A stretch of 64,000 bases of DNA, taken from NCBI GenBank assembly GCA_025458525.1, contig JALOSF010000021.1:25751-89750 (forward strand), read 5' to 3'. Source of the DNA: Cypionkella sp. GTDB lineage: Bacteria; Pseudomonadota; Alphaproteobacteria; Rhodobacterales; Rhodobacteraceae. Position 1 is the stretch's first letter, and each line of letters starts with the position of its first letter. Of the stretch, positions 47,038 to 56,755 are shown one piece after another. The notes beneath the pieces were generated by a model. That model ran no database searches. It worked only from the letters and a program-made list of their open reading frames with translations, and had not been told where the DNA came from. The position numbers and the translations under genes were made by a program.

Positions 47038-49047
47038 CTAGCCGTCACGCGCCGGGCGCGCAAGGGGGCGGCGGGTCTTTTCTGTCGGCGCGACCGAAGG
47101 GCTGGTGTCGCCCGAGAAGTCGGGGGCAGCGCCATCCTGGGCGGCTGTTTGCGTCGCGGTCGTGCCGGCGCCCGAGGCTTCGGCCTCTGCCGCGACAGCG
47201 GGTTGATCCAGCAGCACGAATTCGATGCGCCGATTCGCCTCACGCCCGTCCTCGGTGGCGTTGTCGGCGATCGGATTGGCCTCGCCATAGCCCGTGGCCT
47301 TAAGGGCGCCGACTTCGATACCGCGGCCTTGCAAGGCCAGAAGCACGGCATCCGCCCGCGCCTGGCTGAGCGCGCGATTGCCCGACTCCGACCCCTGGCT
47401 GTCGGTATAGCCTGCGATTTCCATGCGGACCGTGGGGCATTGCGCAAGGATTTCCGCCAGAGCATCCATGATCCCGACCGTCTGGCCGTCGATTTCGGCA
47501 GAGCCGGGGGGGAAGGTGATCTTGCGCTGGGCCAGAACCGCAGTCACGTCTGCCGCACATTCCTGCGGCGTCGGCATGGCGGCCAGCGGGTCCAGCTTTT
47601 CGTCATAGCGGACCGATACCTTGAAGGTCTGGCCCTGACCCAACTTGTCCGACAGGACCTGCGAAATCCGGTTGCGCGCGGTTTGCGATCCGGTGACGCC
47701 CTCGACCTCGACCGTATCGATGCGCACCAGCAGGCGACCTTCGGTCAACTCGCCCAGCGCCTCCAACCCGGCCAGAACCCGCACCGGCCAGCCATCGGGC
47801 AGATCGTCGTCAAGCCGGGTCGCGGAATAGACATTGCCCACACCAAACCGGGCCTTGGCAAAGCTGGAGGCCGCTTCGCGCAGCAATTCGTCGGTGACGC
47901 GGCCGCGCAATTCCACCTTGCCCTCGGCGGACAGCACGGCGGTAAATTCGGCGGGGCCTTGCGCGGCATCGGCCTTGCGCTCCAGCGTGGCGGTCAGCGA
48001 AAACACATCCGGCAAGGCGGCATCCAGTTCGCCCACCACACGGTCGAAATCAGCCTGCGAAACGCTGTCTGCGGCCACGAGCGAGACATCGGCATCGGAA
48101 AAGGTCACGGTGCCCGCGCCCAATGTCTTGACCGCCGCGATGGCCGAGGCAACGGCGTCCGCCCAGCTTGCGGTGGGAACCCCAAGGCCGACGATGCAAT
48201 TGGGCCGTCCGGCCACCCCGGCAGAGGCGCCTGCGGCAAGGATGCGGATGCGGGCGCGTTCGGTATCGGCGGCGCAGGCGTCAAAGCGCGCGCCTTGCGC
48301 GTCCAGCACGAAGCGCAGCGTGAACGGGGTCAGCACCGGGCGCGGGGCCGAGATATCGATGGCGACGGCAAGGCCTTCGGGTCTTGTGCTGTTCAATTCG
48401 GCCGTCAGGCGGCGCTGCTCTTCGGCGCTGGCGGCGATGGCCGTGATGGCCACCCGCCCTGCCGAGATCGATACCTTGGACCGGGGCAGGCGCTTGATCG
48501 CATCGACACCATAGGCAAAGGCGGCATCCCATCCTTCGGGGGCGGGGTAATCGGCGGTTTCCAGCATGTCGGAAATCGCGTTGTCGGTGCGCAGCGCCTG
48601 TGCTTCGGCCAGCAGCGCCTCGGCCGCTTCGCTGGCGGGAAGCAGCCCGATCAGCTGAATCCCGTCATCATTGCGCAACATCTCGACCGAGAATTTGGGC
48701 GCCTCGATCGCCTTGACCGGGGTCACATCCAGCATGTCGCGCACGCGCGAAGCGTCGATCACCGACCCGGCCAGATTGACGGCGCGAAACCGCGCGGCCT
48801 CATTCGGGGCGGTGCCCAGAAGATGGAGTTGCAAACCATCGGACTCGACCGTGGCCCAGGTGATGCCGGCATCCAGCAGCCGCGAGGTGACAGCCTGTTC
48901 CGAGCGCGATTCGATCACAAGGGCCGAGGCCCATGCAGCCAGCACCGCCACGACACCCGCCCCGGAAAACGCGGCCAGCGCCAGAACGCTGCGCGGCAAG
49001 CTGCCGCTTTGGAGCTTTGGAGCAAGGGAAAGCAAGCGTTTGGGCAA
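47038..49047 (-). CDS. Long OmpA-family protein with repeated BON-like domains
   Basis: A 669-aa protein with an N-terminal TM segment (residues 20-42) and a long periplasmic part. Several units near residues 50-420 resemble BON-type folds (VESDGLQLHLLGTAPNEAAR, AEGKVELRGRVTDELLREAA). The C-terminus is an OmpA peptidoglycan-binding domain with ITFPPGSAEIDGQTVGIMDA, MEIAGYTDSQGSESGNRALS and GYGEANPIADNATEDGREAN, followed by an Ala/Pro tail. The OmpA domain would bind the cell wall. BON repeats are inferred from pattern only. Confidence 0.8.
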   Translation of the reverse strand: MPKRLLSLAPKLQSGSLPRSVLALAAFSGAGVVAVLAAWASALVIESRSEQAVTSRLLDAGITWATVESDGLQLHLLGTAPNEAARFRAVNLAGSVIDASRVRDMLDVTPVKAIEAPKFSVEMLRNDDGIQLIGLLPASEAAEALLAEAQALRTDNAISDMLETADYPAPEGWDAAFAYGVDAIKRLPRSKVSISAGRVAITAIAASAEEQRRLTAELNSTRPEGLAVAIDISAPRPVLTPFTLRFVLDAQGARFDACAADTERARIRILAAGASAGVAGRPNCIVGLGVPTASWADAVASAIAAVKTLGAGTVTFSDADVSLVAADSVSQADFDRVVGELDAALPDVFSLTATLERKADAAQGPAEFTAVLSAEGKVELRGRVTDELLREAASSFAKARFGVGNVYSATRLDDDLPDGWPVRVLAGLEALGELTEGRLLVRIDTVEVEGVTGSQTARNRISQVLSDKLGQGQTFKVSVRYDEKLDPLAAMPTPQECAADVTAVLAQRKITFPPGSAEIDGQTVGIMDALAEILAQCPTVRMEIAGYTDSQGSESGNRALSQARADAVLLALQGRGIEVGALKATGYGEANPIADNATEDGREANRRIEFVLLDQPAVAAEAEASGAGTTATQTAAQDGAAPDFSGDTSPSVAPTEKTRRPLARPARDG

Positions 49048-49147
49048 GGTGTGTTCCTGTCAAAGCCGGGCATGTGCGGCCCGCAAAAGGCGGCAGACGA
49101 GCCACCGACGTGAGCGAAGTCTTAAAAGCCCGAGCTGTCGGGATCAA

Positions 49148-50116
49148 TCAAAGCGATGCCGCACTGGCAAGAAACAGCGCAGCGATCAGGCCTGCATCGC
49201 GGTTGGACCGGAACACCAGAAGGCAAGAGGCAGGGTCATCCATATCCAACCGCGCGAGTTGCCGTGCCATGTGCAGACCAAAGGCCCAGACCCCGCCCAG
49301 CGCCACCGCCAGCTGCAAGGGGTCACGCGCGGGCAAAAGCGCAAGCAGCACCGCAAGCCCCATCAGGCCGGCGGCAGCGATCAGGAAGACGCGCAGCCAC
49401 AGACGGCTCTGTGCGCCAAACAGGCGGGCCGTGGATTTGACACCGATCATCGCATCATCCTCGCGGTCCTGATGGGCATAGATCGTGTCGTAAAACAGGG
49501 TCCAGGCGATCCCCGCGCCATAAAGCGCAACCGCTGCGGGCGGCACCGAGCCTGCATGTGCGGCCCAGGCCAGCAGCGCGCCCCAGTTGAAGGCAAGCCC
49601 AAGAAACATCTGCGGCCACCAGGTAAAGCGTTTGGCGAAAGGATAAATCGCCACCAGCGCAAGCGAGGCGATGCCCAAGCCGATCGCAAGCCAGTTATAG
49701 CTGAACAGGATCAGGGCGGCCGCCAGCGCCTGCACCGCCATCCAGGCCAGCGCCTGACGGACCGTCACCTGACCCGAAGGCAAAGGCCGCGAACGGGTGC
49801 GCGTGACTTGCGCGTCGATCTTGCGGTCGGTGATGTCGTTCCAGGTGCAGCCCGCGCCGCGCATCAGGAATGCCCCAAGCCCGCAACTTGCCGCAAGCCA
49901 CAGATCATGCAGGCGAAACCCATCCACCGCCGCGGCAAGGGCGATGGCCCACAGGCACGGGATCAGCAACAGCCAGGTGCCGATCGGCCGGTCGGCACGG
50001 CTGAGTCGCAGATAGGGACGGGTGGCGGCGGGGGCAAAGCGGTCCACCCAATTGCCCACGGGCGCATCCAGCACGCTGCCATGCGCAGGCTCTGGCATTT
50101 CCGGAATTTGGGTCAT
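49148..50116 (-). CDS. ubiA: 4-hydroxybenzoate polyprenyltransferase
   Basis: A 322-aa integral membrane prenyltransferase of ubiquinone synthesis. The two Asp-rich motifs are GAGCTWNDITDRKIDAQVTR (first) and FYDTIYAHQDREDDAMIGVK (second), with RSRPLPSG after the first, as in UbiA. The start is ATG 50116; the track ORF begins 329 codons upstream across rsmE. It is divergent from rsmE with only 12 bp between the two start codons. Confidence 0.93.
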   Translation of the reverse strand: MTQIPEMPEPAHGSVLDAPVGNWVDRFAPAATRPYLRLSRADRPIGTWLLLIPCLWAIALAAAVDGFRLHDLWLAASCGLGAFLMRGAGCTWNDITDRKIDAQVTRTRSRPLPSGQVTVRQALAWMAVQALAAALILFSYNWLAIGLGIASLALVAIYPFAKRFTWWPQMFLGLAFNWGALLAWAAHAGSVPPAAVALYGAGIAWTLFYDTIYAHQDREDDAMIGVKSTARLFGAQSRLWLRVFLIAAAGLMGLAVLLALLPARDPLQLAVALGGVWAFGLHMARQLARLDMDDPASCLLVFRSNRDAGLIAALFLASAASL

Positions 50117-50128
50117 AGCGTGGCGCCT

Positions 50129-50857
50129 ATGGATACAAAGGTCAGACTCTATGTAGATCAGCCCTTGGGCGAGGGGCAAGCCGTGGCGCTGGGCCCGGAT
50201 CAGGCCAATTACCTGTTCGCGGTGATGCGTCAGGCGGTCGGCGCGGCGGTGTTGGTGTTCAACGGGCGCGATGGCGAATGGCGGGCATCGGTGCAAGATG
50301 CCGGCAAACGCCGTGGCCTGCTGTGCTGCGAGCAGCAGACAGCCCCGCAGCGCAGGCCCCCGGACCTGTGGCTGGTCTTTTCGCCGGTGCGCAAGGAACG
50401 GACCAATTTCATCGTGGAAAAGGCGGTGGAACTGGGCGTGGCGCGCGTCCTGCCCGTCACAACGCGCTTTACCCAGTCCGAGCGCTGGCGGCAGGACAAG
50501 CAACTGGCCCATGCCATCGAGGCGGCCGAGCAATGCGGTGCGACCTTTGTGCCAGAGTTGACAGAGGTGCAGCCGCTTGACCGTCTGCTGGCCGATTGGC
50601 CTTTGGATCGAACCTTGCTCTGGGCTGATGAGGCGTTGGCAGGGCAGGCCGCCGGGCTTGGGCACGGGGGGGCGCCTGCGGGCCCTTGCGCGATTCTGGT
50701 GGGCCCGGAAGGTGGCTTTTCTAACGAGGAAAAGACCCGCCTGCGCAGCCTTCCCTTCGTGCGTGCCTTCAGCCTTGGCCCGCGCATCCTGCGCGCCGAA
50801 ACGGCGGCGGTGGCGGCGATCGTGCTGTGGCAGGCTGCCGCCGGGGATTGGCGATGA
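50129..50857 (+). CDS. rsmE: 16S rRNA (uracil-1498-N3)-methyltransferase
   Basis: A 242-aa SPOUT-class methyltransferase that methylates U1498 of 16S rRNA. It has an N-terminal PUA-like domain (GPDQANYLFAVMRQAVGAAV), the mid stretch LVFSPVRKERTNFIVEKAVEL, and the SAM-binding knot LVGPEGGFSNEEKTRLRS with FSLGPRILRAETAAVAAI. ATG 50129 gives family length. Its stop overlaps the next membrane-protein gene by ATGA. Confidence 0.94.
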   Translation: MDTKVRLYVDQPLGEGQAVALGPDQANYLFAVMRQAVGAAVLVFNGRDGEWRASVQDAGKRRGLLCCEQQTAPQRRPPDLWLVFSPVRKERTNFIVEKAVELGVARVLPVTTRFTQSERWRQDKQLAHAIEAAEQCGATFVPELTEVQPLDRLLADWPLDRTLLWADEALAGQAAGLGHGGAPAGPCAILVGPEGGFSNEEKTRLRSLPFVRAFSLGPRILRAETAAVAAIVLWQAAAGDWR

Positions 50858-51402
50858 TCCGGCCCGAAGTCGCAGCCGCCCTTTGGCACTGGCGCGAGGT
50901 CGCGGCCGGTGGCGGCGTGCTGGCGGCCGGGCTGTGGCTGATCTGGCTGGGCGGCTATCTGTTGGTGCCGTTGGGCGTGCTTGTGGCACTTGGCGGCGCG
51001 GCGCTGGCACTTTTGGCCTGGCGCCGGTTGCGCTTTGCCCCCAAGGGCGAGGCGCCGGGCGTCGTGCAGATCGACGAGGGTCAGATTTCCTATATGGGGC
51101 CACAGCTTGGCGGCTTTATCAGCCTGCGGGATCTGGCCGAAGTGCGGCTGATCTCCTTACGCGGGCGCAGGCTTTGGCGGCTCAAGCAAACCGACGGTCA
51201 GGCCCTGCTGATTCCCATCGATGCCGCGGGGTCGGAACGTCTGTTCGATGCCTTTTCGGCCTTGCCGGGCCTGTCCAGCGCCGATCTGCTGGCTGCACTG
51301 GCCCCGCCCCGCGGTGCCGACAGCCGGGCGGTGATGGCAGGGGGCGAAAACCGGCTGGTCTGGCGGCGCGCGGGGCGGGGCATTCTGTCGGCGCAGGATT
51401 GA
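50854..51402 (+). CDS. Membrane protein downstream of rsmE, unknown function
   Basis: A 182-aa protein with two adjacent TM helices (about residues 20-38 and 40-58, GVLAAGLWLIWLGGYLLVPL) followed by a soluble domain (GVVQIDEGQISYMGPQLGGF, then SLRDLAEVRLISLRGRRLWR). The pattern fits small bPH-like or DUF proteins common in Rhodobacteraceae. It overlaps the rsmE stop by 4 bp. gshA follows after a 115-bp gap. Confidence 0.75.
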   Translation: MIRPEVAAALWHWREVAAGGGVLAAGLWLIWLGGYLLVPLGVLVALGGAALALLAWRRLRFAPKGEAPGVVQIDEGQISYMGPQLGGFISLRDLAEVRLISLRGRRLWRLKQTDGQALLIPIDAAGSERLFDAFSALPGLSSADLLAALAPPRGADSRAVMAGGENRLVWRRAGRGILSAQD

Positions 51403-51517
51403 CCAATAACCTTTTGTGATATGTCCGCAGAACCGCATCGCGCCGTCTTGACTTGGCGCGCGGCGCAAGACACCTGTAGTCGCCCACGAAACCTGCCCAA
51501 GCCGGAGCTTGTCTGTC

Positions 51518-52864
51518 ATGTCCATCCCTCAGTCCGGCGGCGGTTTGATCGAGCATTTTGACGACCTCGCGGGGCTGATGGAATCGGGCAACAAGCCCAG
51601 ATCAGACTGGCGCATCGGCACCGAGCATGAAAAGTTCGGTTGGCTGGAGGGCAGCCACGCCCCGTTGCCCTATGCGGGCGAGCGGTCGATTTCGGCGCTG
51701 TTCGAGGGGCTTGAGGCCCGCTTTGGCTGGACCCCGGTGCGGGAAGGCGACAATGTCATCGGCCTGACCCGCAACGGCGCCAACATCAGTCTGGAACCCG
51801 GCGGGCAGTTCGAGCTGTCGGGCGGCATGATGGCGAACCTGCACCAGACGGCGGCAGAATTGCGCAGCCATCTGGAGGAGGTGGCCGCCATAGCCGATCC
51901 GATGGGCGTGCGATTCATGGGAATCGGTGCCGCACCCGAATGGCGGCACGACCAGATGCCGGTCATGCCAAAGGGTCGTTACCGGCTGATGACCGATTAC
52001 ATGGGGCGCGTCGGCACGCATGGCACCCAGATGATGTATCGCACCTGCACCGTGCAGGTGAACCTCGACTACGCGTCCGAGGCCGATATGGTCAAGAAAC
52101 TGCGAGTGGCCTTGGCCTTGCAACCCGTGGCCACGGCGCTTTTTGCCTCCAGCCCGTTCTTTGACGGCAAGCCCAATGGCCATCGGTCCTGGCGCAGCCG
52201 CATCTGGCGCGGGCTGGATGACAGCCGCACCGGCATGCTGCCCTTCGCGTTCGAGGGCGACTTCGGATTTCAGGCCTATGTCGATTGGGTTCTGGATGTG
52301 CCGATGTATTTTGTTTACCGCGACGGCAAATACATCAACGCCCTGGGCCAGTCCTTTCGCGATTTCCTCAAGGGTGAATTGCCCGCCCTGCCCGGTGAAA
52401 AGCCGACGCTGAGCGATTGGGCCGATCACATGACGACGGTGTTCCCCGAAGCGCGCGTGAAGAAATACATCGAAATGCGCGGCGCCGATTGTGGGGACGA
52501 AGCGCATATCAACGCGCTGCCGGCGTTTTGGGTTGGTCTGATGTATGATCAGGGCGCGCTGGATGCGGCCTGGGATCTGGTCAAGGATCTGGATGCCCAG
52601 ACCCGCGAAGGGCTTCGCGTGGCGGCCTCTGTCTCGGCGCTGAAGGCCGAAGTGCAGGGCGTGAAACTGGCCGATCTTGCCCGGGCCGCCGTGGAGTTGT
52701 CGCATGCCGGGCTGGCCGCGCGCGGCCTGGGCGAGGAGCGCTATCTTGCCCCGCTTGCCGTGGCGGTGGAAAGCGGCCAAGTGCAGGCGGATCGCTGGCT
52801 TCAGCTTTACGAGACGGAATGGGGCCATGATCTGACCCCGATCTATCGGGCGGCCAGCCTGTAA
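51518..52864 (+). CDS. gshA: Glutamate-cysteine ligase
   Basis: A 448-aa plant/alphaproteobacterial-type GshA that makes gamma-glutamylcysteine in glutathione synthesis. Family stretches are WRIGTEHEKFGWLEG, NISLEPGGQFELSGGMMANL, and YMGRVGTHGTQMMYRTCTVQ, with MGIGAAPEWRHDQMPVMPKG. ATG 51518 is chosen over the TTG three codons upstream. With the MAPEG, glutathionyl-hydroquinone reductase and YgiC-like proteins it points to an active glutathione economy. Confidence 0.93.
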   Translation: MSIPQSGGGLIEHFDDLAGLMESGNKPRSDWRIGTEHEKFGWLEGSHAPLPYAGERSISALFEGLEARFGWTPVREGDNVIGLTRNGANISLEPGGQFELSGGMMANLHQTAAELRSHLEEVAAIADPMGVRFMGIGAAPEWRHDQMPVMPKGRYRLMTDYMGRVGTHGTQMMYRTCTVQVNLDYASEADMVKKLRVALALQPVATALFASSPFFDGKPNGHRSWRSRIWRGLDDSRTGMLPFAFEGDFGFQAYVDWVLDVPMYFVYRDGKYINALGQSFRDFLKGELPALPGEKPTLSDWADHMTTVFPEARVKKYIEMRGADCGDEAHINALPAFWVGLMYDQGALDAAWDLVKDLDAQTREGLRVAASVSALKAEVQGVKLADLARAAVELSHAGLAARGLGEERYLAPLAVAVESGQVQADRWLQLYETEWGHDLTPIYRAASL

Positions 52865-52881
52865 GCGGGGGGCGCTGCCCC

Positions 52882-53406
52882 TTAGGGCTCTGTCGCGGGG
52901 GGCGTGTCCGCGACGCCTTCGGGCGCGTAGTGGATCAGGCGCTCGCCATCCCAGCTTAGCGCGACAAGGCAGGGCGCGGCGCCAAAGCTGTCGCAGAACG
53001 CGCCATGCAGGCCAAGCAGCAGAACGCGCCGCGACGGCAGGTCTTCGCCGTCCAGCCGCAAGACAAGGTCCTGCACGTGCCACGCGCCGCCCAGCCAACT
53101 GGAGACGGTGCTGCCGATCACGGCATGCAGCATCGCGCCGCCCGACCCGCCCAGATAGCCAAGGTCGGGGCCACAAAAGGCGCCGCTTTCGGAGATGATC
53201 CAGTCATCGGCACTGCCATCGCCGGTCAGGTCAACCGAAGTGGCGGGCGATTCGGGGCGGCGCAGGGTGCCGCCTTGATCGGCGCACCATTTGGTGCTTT
53301 CGGCAAAGGCCAGATCTGTCGCCGCGTCCTGCGGCAGCGCGCCTTCGGTGGCAACGGCCGGTGCGGCCAGACAGGACAGGAGTGCAGCAAAAGCAAGGCA
53401 GCGCAT
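52882..53406 (-). CDS. Secreted Ca-motif-like protein A, unknown function
   Basis: A 174-aa protein with a signal peptide (MRCLAFAALLSCLAAPAVA). It contains SVDLTGDGSADDWIISESGA, an Asp-rich D-x-T/D-G-D-x-x-x-D-D loop like EF-hand or FG-GAP calcium sites, and LLLGLHGAFCDSFGAAPCLV with paired cysteines. It is clearly paralogous to the gene at 53426. ATG 53406 is 11 codons inside the track start. Confidence 0.75.
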   Translation of the reverse strand: MRCLAFAALLSCLAAPAVATEGALPQDAATDLAFAESTKWCADQGGTLRRPESPATSVDLTGDGSADDWIISESGAFCGPDLGYLGGSGGAMLHAVIGSTVSSWLGGAWHVQDLVLRLDGEDLPSRRVLLLGLHGAFCDSFGAAPCLVALSWDGERLIHYAPEGVADTPPATEP

Positions 53407-53425
53407 GATCGGGCCTTTCCTGGTT

Positions 53426-53917
53426 TCAGGGTTCGTCAATCACTCGGGCCCCCTCGGGGCCGAATGTCACCGCCATGATGCAACGTTCGGCGCCACTGCC
53501 GCCGCAGGCTGTGCCGTGGCGCTGCAACAGCAGCACCGGCCCTTCGCCATGCTGCACCACCTGCCAGCCCCAGCCGGTCCAGGCATGGTCGGTGCCGCTG
53601 TCCGAGGCGTCCATCAGGGCGTGAACCGGGGCGCCGCCGGTGCCGTGCCACAGCGTGCCGCTGATCGAGCAATAGATTGCGTTGAAATCGACGATGGCGT
53701 CGTCGCGCGCCTCATCGCCATCAAGGTCCACCCAGCTGACTGCATCGGGCGCGATGTCGAGCCGCGCCGGAGCATCGGGATCAAGGGCTTTGCACTCTGC
53801 CTCGGCCTGTGCAAGCAGGCTTGCCGCGCGGCTGCCTTCGGGCACGCTTTGCGCATGGGTTGCAGGCGCAAAAAGCGCCAGCGCACAGGACAGGAGCGGA
53901 AGGAGGGCGCGAGTCAT
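53426..53917 (-). CDS. Secreted Ca-motif-like protein B, unknown function
   Basis: A 163-aa protein with a signal peptide ([22 protein letters not shown]). It shares with the adjacent 52882 gene the loop [20 protein letters not shown] and the late stretch [20 protein letters not shown]. This indicates a tandem duplication. It overlaps the end of plsY by 4 bp (plsY stop at 53914), so it is transcribed from the plsY direction. Confidence 0.75.
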   Translation of the reverse strand: MTRALLPLLSCALALFAPATHAQSVPEGSRAASLLAQAEAECKALDPDAPARLDIAPDAVSWVDLDGDEARDDAIVDFNAIYCSISGTLWHGTGGAPVHALMDASDSGTDHAWTGWGWQVVQHGEGPVLLLQRHGTACGGSGAERCIMAVTFGPEGARVIDEP

Positions 53918-54519
53918 TTCTTGCCGATCCGTGGTTCGGTGCCGGCACGCAGCCGTGCGATGTTTGCGCTGTGGCGGATAAAGATCAATGCGGCCAGGGC
54001 GATGGCCAGCACCGTCATTTGCGGATAGCCCAAAAGCCAGAGCCAGACCGGCGACAAGGCCGCCGCCACGAGGGCGGAGAGCGAGGAAATCCGGCTGAGT
54101 GCCGCGGTCACGGCCCAGGTCGCGCAGGCGGCAAGTCCGGCGGGCCAGGCGAGCGCCAAAAGCGTGCCCAGAAACGTCGCCACGCCCTTGCCGCCCTTGA
54201 ACCCAAGCCAGACCGGGAACAGATGGCCAAGAAAAGAAAACAGCGCCGCAACCTGGGCCGCATCGGGGCCAATCAGCGCCCGCGCGGCCAAAACGGCGAT
54301 CCCGCCCTTGCCCGCGTCAAGCAGCAGCGTGGCCAGTGCTGCGCCCTTGTTCCCGGTGCGCAGCACATTGGTGGCGCCGATATTGCCAGAGCCGATCTTG
54401 CGCAGATCGCCAAGGCCAAGCGCGCGGGTGATGACAATCCCGAACGGCACCGAGCCCAGCAGATAAGACAGCGCCGCAGTCAGCAGCAAAAGCAGGGGCG
54501 CAGACGTCACATCCGGCAT
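53914..54519 (-). CDS. plsY: Acyl-phosphate glycerol-3-phosphate acyltransferase
   Basis: A 201-aa membrane protein with five TM helices that makes lysophosphatidic acid from acyl-phosphate. The catalytic motifs are [28 protein letters not shown], and [13 protein letters not shown], all intact. It ends one base after the pyrC' stop, and the downstream secreted-protein gene overlaps it by 4 bp, so the order pyrB, two membrane proteins, pyrC', plsY is one likely operon. Confidence 0.93.
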   Translation of the reverse strand: MPDVTSAPLLLLLTAALSYLLGSVPFGIVITRALGLGDLRKIGSGNIGATNVLRTGNKGAALATLLLDAGKGGIAVLAARALIGPDAAQVAALFSFLGHLFPVWLGFKGGKGVATFLGTLLALAWPAGLAACATWAVTAALSRISSLSALVAAALSPVWLWLLGYPQMTVLAIALAALIFIRHSANIARLRAGTEPRIGKK

Positions 54520-55797
54520 TCAGTCAGCCTTTCCATAGACCTGACGGCCCGCCACGAAGGTGGCCATAACCTTACCTTCCATCCGCGCGCCGTCAAAGGG
54601 GGTGTTCTTGGATTTCGACCGCAGCGTGAAACGGTCCAGCACATGGGGCGTGTCGGGGTTGAACAGCACAAGGTCGGCTGGCGCGCCTTCGGCCATCCGG
54701 CCTTGCGGCAGGCCAAGGCGGCGGGCGGGGTTCAGTGACAGCGCGCGGAACAGTTGCGGCAGATCGAGCTGCCCGGCATGCACCAGCCGCAGCGCCGCCG
54801 GAAGCAGGGTTTCCACCCCGACCGCGCCACTGGCCGCATCTTCGAACGGCAGGCGTTTGCTTTCCTCATCGGCTGGCGTGTGAAAGCTGCCGATCACATC
54901 GATCAGCCCGCTTGCCACCGCCTCGATCATCGCAAGGCGGTCGTCCTCGGCGCGCAGGGGCGGGGTCAGCTTGAAAAAGGTCCGGTAATCCCCGACATCG
55001 AATTCGTTCAGCGTCAGATGGTGGATCGAGACGCCTGCGGTCACATCGAGCCCGTTCTTCTTGGCCCGTTCCAGCGCAGGCAGGCTGCGGGCCGTGGTGA
55101 TCTGGTCGGCGTGATAGCGGGCGCCGGTCATCTCGATCAGGCCAAGGTCGCGGTCAAGGCCAATGCGCTCGGCCATCGGATGCACCGCCGGAATGCCGCG
55201 CAGCGAGGCGAACTTGCCGCTGGTCGCCGCCGCGCCGCGCGACAGCCCCGGTTCCTGCGGATGGCCGATCACCAGCGCGTTCAGGCTGCGGGCATAGGTC
55301 AGCGCGCGGGCCAGCACCTTGGTATCGGTGGTCACATGATCGGCATCGGTAAAGGCGATGGCGCCGGCATCCAGCAGAAAGCCGATCTCGGTCATCTCGC
55401 GGCCCGCGCGGGCCTTGGTCAGCGCGGCCATGTGGCGGATGCGCACCGGGCAGGCCTCGGCGGCGCGGCGGGTGACGAATTCCAGCACCTCGGGCGTGTC
55501 GATGGCGGGGCTGGTGTCGGGGCGCGCGATCAGGGTGGTCACACCGCCCGCCGCCGCCGCCAACCCGATCGAGCGGAAGGATTCGCGGTGGCGCTCGCCC
55601 GGCTCGCCCACCTTGACCCCCCAGTCGATGATGCCGGGCGCAAGACAGGCGCCGCCACACTCCATGATCTGCGCGCCCTTGGGCGGCGATCCCGCGCCAA
55701 GGGCTGCGATCTGGCCGTCGTGCAAGATGACATTGCCGGGGGTGATCGTGCCTGCCTCGGGGTCGATGATGCGGGCGTTTTCCAGAAACAGGGTCAT
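54520..55797 (-). CDS. pyrC': Pseudo-dihydroorotase PyrC' (no metal-site HxH)
   Basis: A 425-aa dihydroorotase-fold protein, but the catalytic H-x-H that follows the first strand (PGLIDMHVHLREPG) reads IIDWGVKVGEPGERHRE, so both histidines are gone. The late D-H-A-P-H motif is also replaced (SFHTPADEESKRLPFE). Some other ligands remain (SIHHLTLNEFD). It therefore should be inactive, as in the PyrC' partners of ATCase in Pseudomonas and known Rhodobacteraceae sequences. Presumably it is a structural partner of PyrB. Starts at 55797 (AAAGG nearby) or at 55827 (ATGA overlap with the PH-like gene). Confidence 0.85.
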   Translation of the reverse strand: MTLFLENARIIDPEAGTITPGNVILHDGQIAALGAGSPPKGAQIMECGGACLAPGIIDWGVKVGEPGERHRESFRSIGLAAAAGGVTTLIARPDTSPAIDTPEVLEFVTRRAAEACPVRIRHMAALTKARAGREMTEIGFLLDAGAIAFTDADHVTTDTKVLARALTYARSLNALVIGHPQEPGLSRGAAATSGKFASLRGIPAVHPMAERIGLDRDLGLIEMTGARYHADQITTARSLPALERAKKNGLDVTAGVSIHHLTLNEFDVGDYRTFFKLTPPLRAEDDRLAMIEAVASGLIDVIGSFHTPADEESKRLPFEDAASGAVGVETLLPAALRLVHAGQLDLPQLFRALSLNPARRLGLPQGRMAEGAPADLVLFNPDTPHVLDRFTLRSKSKNTPFDGARMEGKVMATFVAGRQVYGKAD

Positions 55798-55823
55798 CGC
55801 TTGGCCTTTGTAAAGCGTCAGGG

Positions 55824-56234
55824 TCATCGCGCGGCCGCAATACGGGCCGCATCGGCGGCGGGATCCGCAAGATATTTGATCAGGTGTCGGTCGCCCGTTG
55901 TGGTGGTGACTTGCACCGATCCGAGGAAGGGGCGCGCCGATCTGATCTGGGCGCGCGGCAGGGAAATCCCGCGTGGTCCGATCAGGCGACGGTCGGTCAG
56001 ATACCACAGGTCAGACAGCGCCTCGGACGCGACATACCCCGCACGCACCGCGATGGCGAGCGCGGCACCGATCGGCCCCATCACCGGATAGGGGTTGCCC
56101 TGCCACAGCAGGAAAAGCCCCACCGCCGCACCCAAGGCCACCGCCATGATGACATGCGCCCGCCAATAGGCGCCACGGTCCGGCGTGAAGGTGACATTCA
56201 CGCTTTCCCCTTCGGACAAGACCGGCGCGTTCAT
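55824..56234 (-). CDS. bPH-like membrane protein between pyrB and pyrC'
   Basis: A 136-aa protein with two TM helices (about residues 27-45 and 52-70) followed by a short PH-like soluble part (WYLTDRRLIGPRGISLPRAQ, then GSVQVTTTTGDRHLIKYLAD). It overlaps the neighbouring 56231 gene by 4 bp and the possible upstream start of pyrC' by 4 bp. Function unknown. Confidence 0.8.
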   Translation of the reverse strand: MNAPVLSEGESVNVTFTPDRGAYWRAHVIMAVALGAAVGLFLLWQGNPYPVMGPIGAALAIAVRAGYVASEALSDLWYLTDRRLIGPRGISLPRAQIRSARPFLGSVQVTTTTGDRHLIKYLADPAADAARIAAAR

Positions 56235-56755
56235 GATGCGCCCCAGACAAACAGCGTGACAAAGATCGCAAGCAGGATCAGCACCACCATCGCCACCCGG
56301 CCCGACATCGCCGCATCCGAGGGGCGCTTTTTCTGCGGCACCGCGATGCGGTCTGCCTCGGCGTCATAGATCGGCATCCCGATATGCGGCGGGGACGGGG
56401 TTTCGTCATAGCGACCGATCAGGCGCAGCGGCGGCTGCGGCGACAGCCGTCCCTGGCCAAGGCCGGGCCGAAACACCAGAAGGACAGGACCGCGCAGCGC
56501 ATCGAGCCGGGCGCTGTCATCCGCGACGGAGGCCTCGGCCACCCCCTGACCTTCGGTCAGATAATTGGCAAAGCCGTAATCGGTGAACAGATCGGCATCC
56601 AGAAATTCGGTCTGCGCGGCATCAAGCCTCTCTACCCCCAGCGCTGGGGCCAGCGGCCCTTTGGCAAAGGCTTCGGCCCGATCCTTGGGCAGATCGATGG
56701 CAAAGACCCAGACCGTGCGTTCGGGCCCAAGCGGAATGTCCAGCGGATCGGTCAT
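56231..56755 (-). CDS. Membrane-tailed protein between pyrB and pyrC'
   Basis: A 174-aa protein with a soluble N-terminal part ([19 protein letters not shown]) and a single C-terminal TM helix ([19 protein letters not shown]). It overlaps pyrB by 4 bp (pyrB stop at 56752). No family is recognised. Its place in the pyrimidine operon is probably conserved in the family but its role is unclear. Confidence 0.75.
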   Translation of the reverse strand: MTDPLDIPLGPERTVWVFAIDLPKDRAEAFAKGPLAPALGVERLDAAQTEFLDADLFTDYGFANYLTEGQGVAEASVADDSARLDALRGPVLLVFRPGLGQGRLSPQPPLRLIGRYDETPSPPHIGMPIYDAEADRIAVPQKKRPSDAAMSGRVAMVVLILLAIFVTLFVWGAS

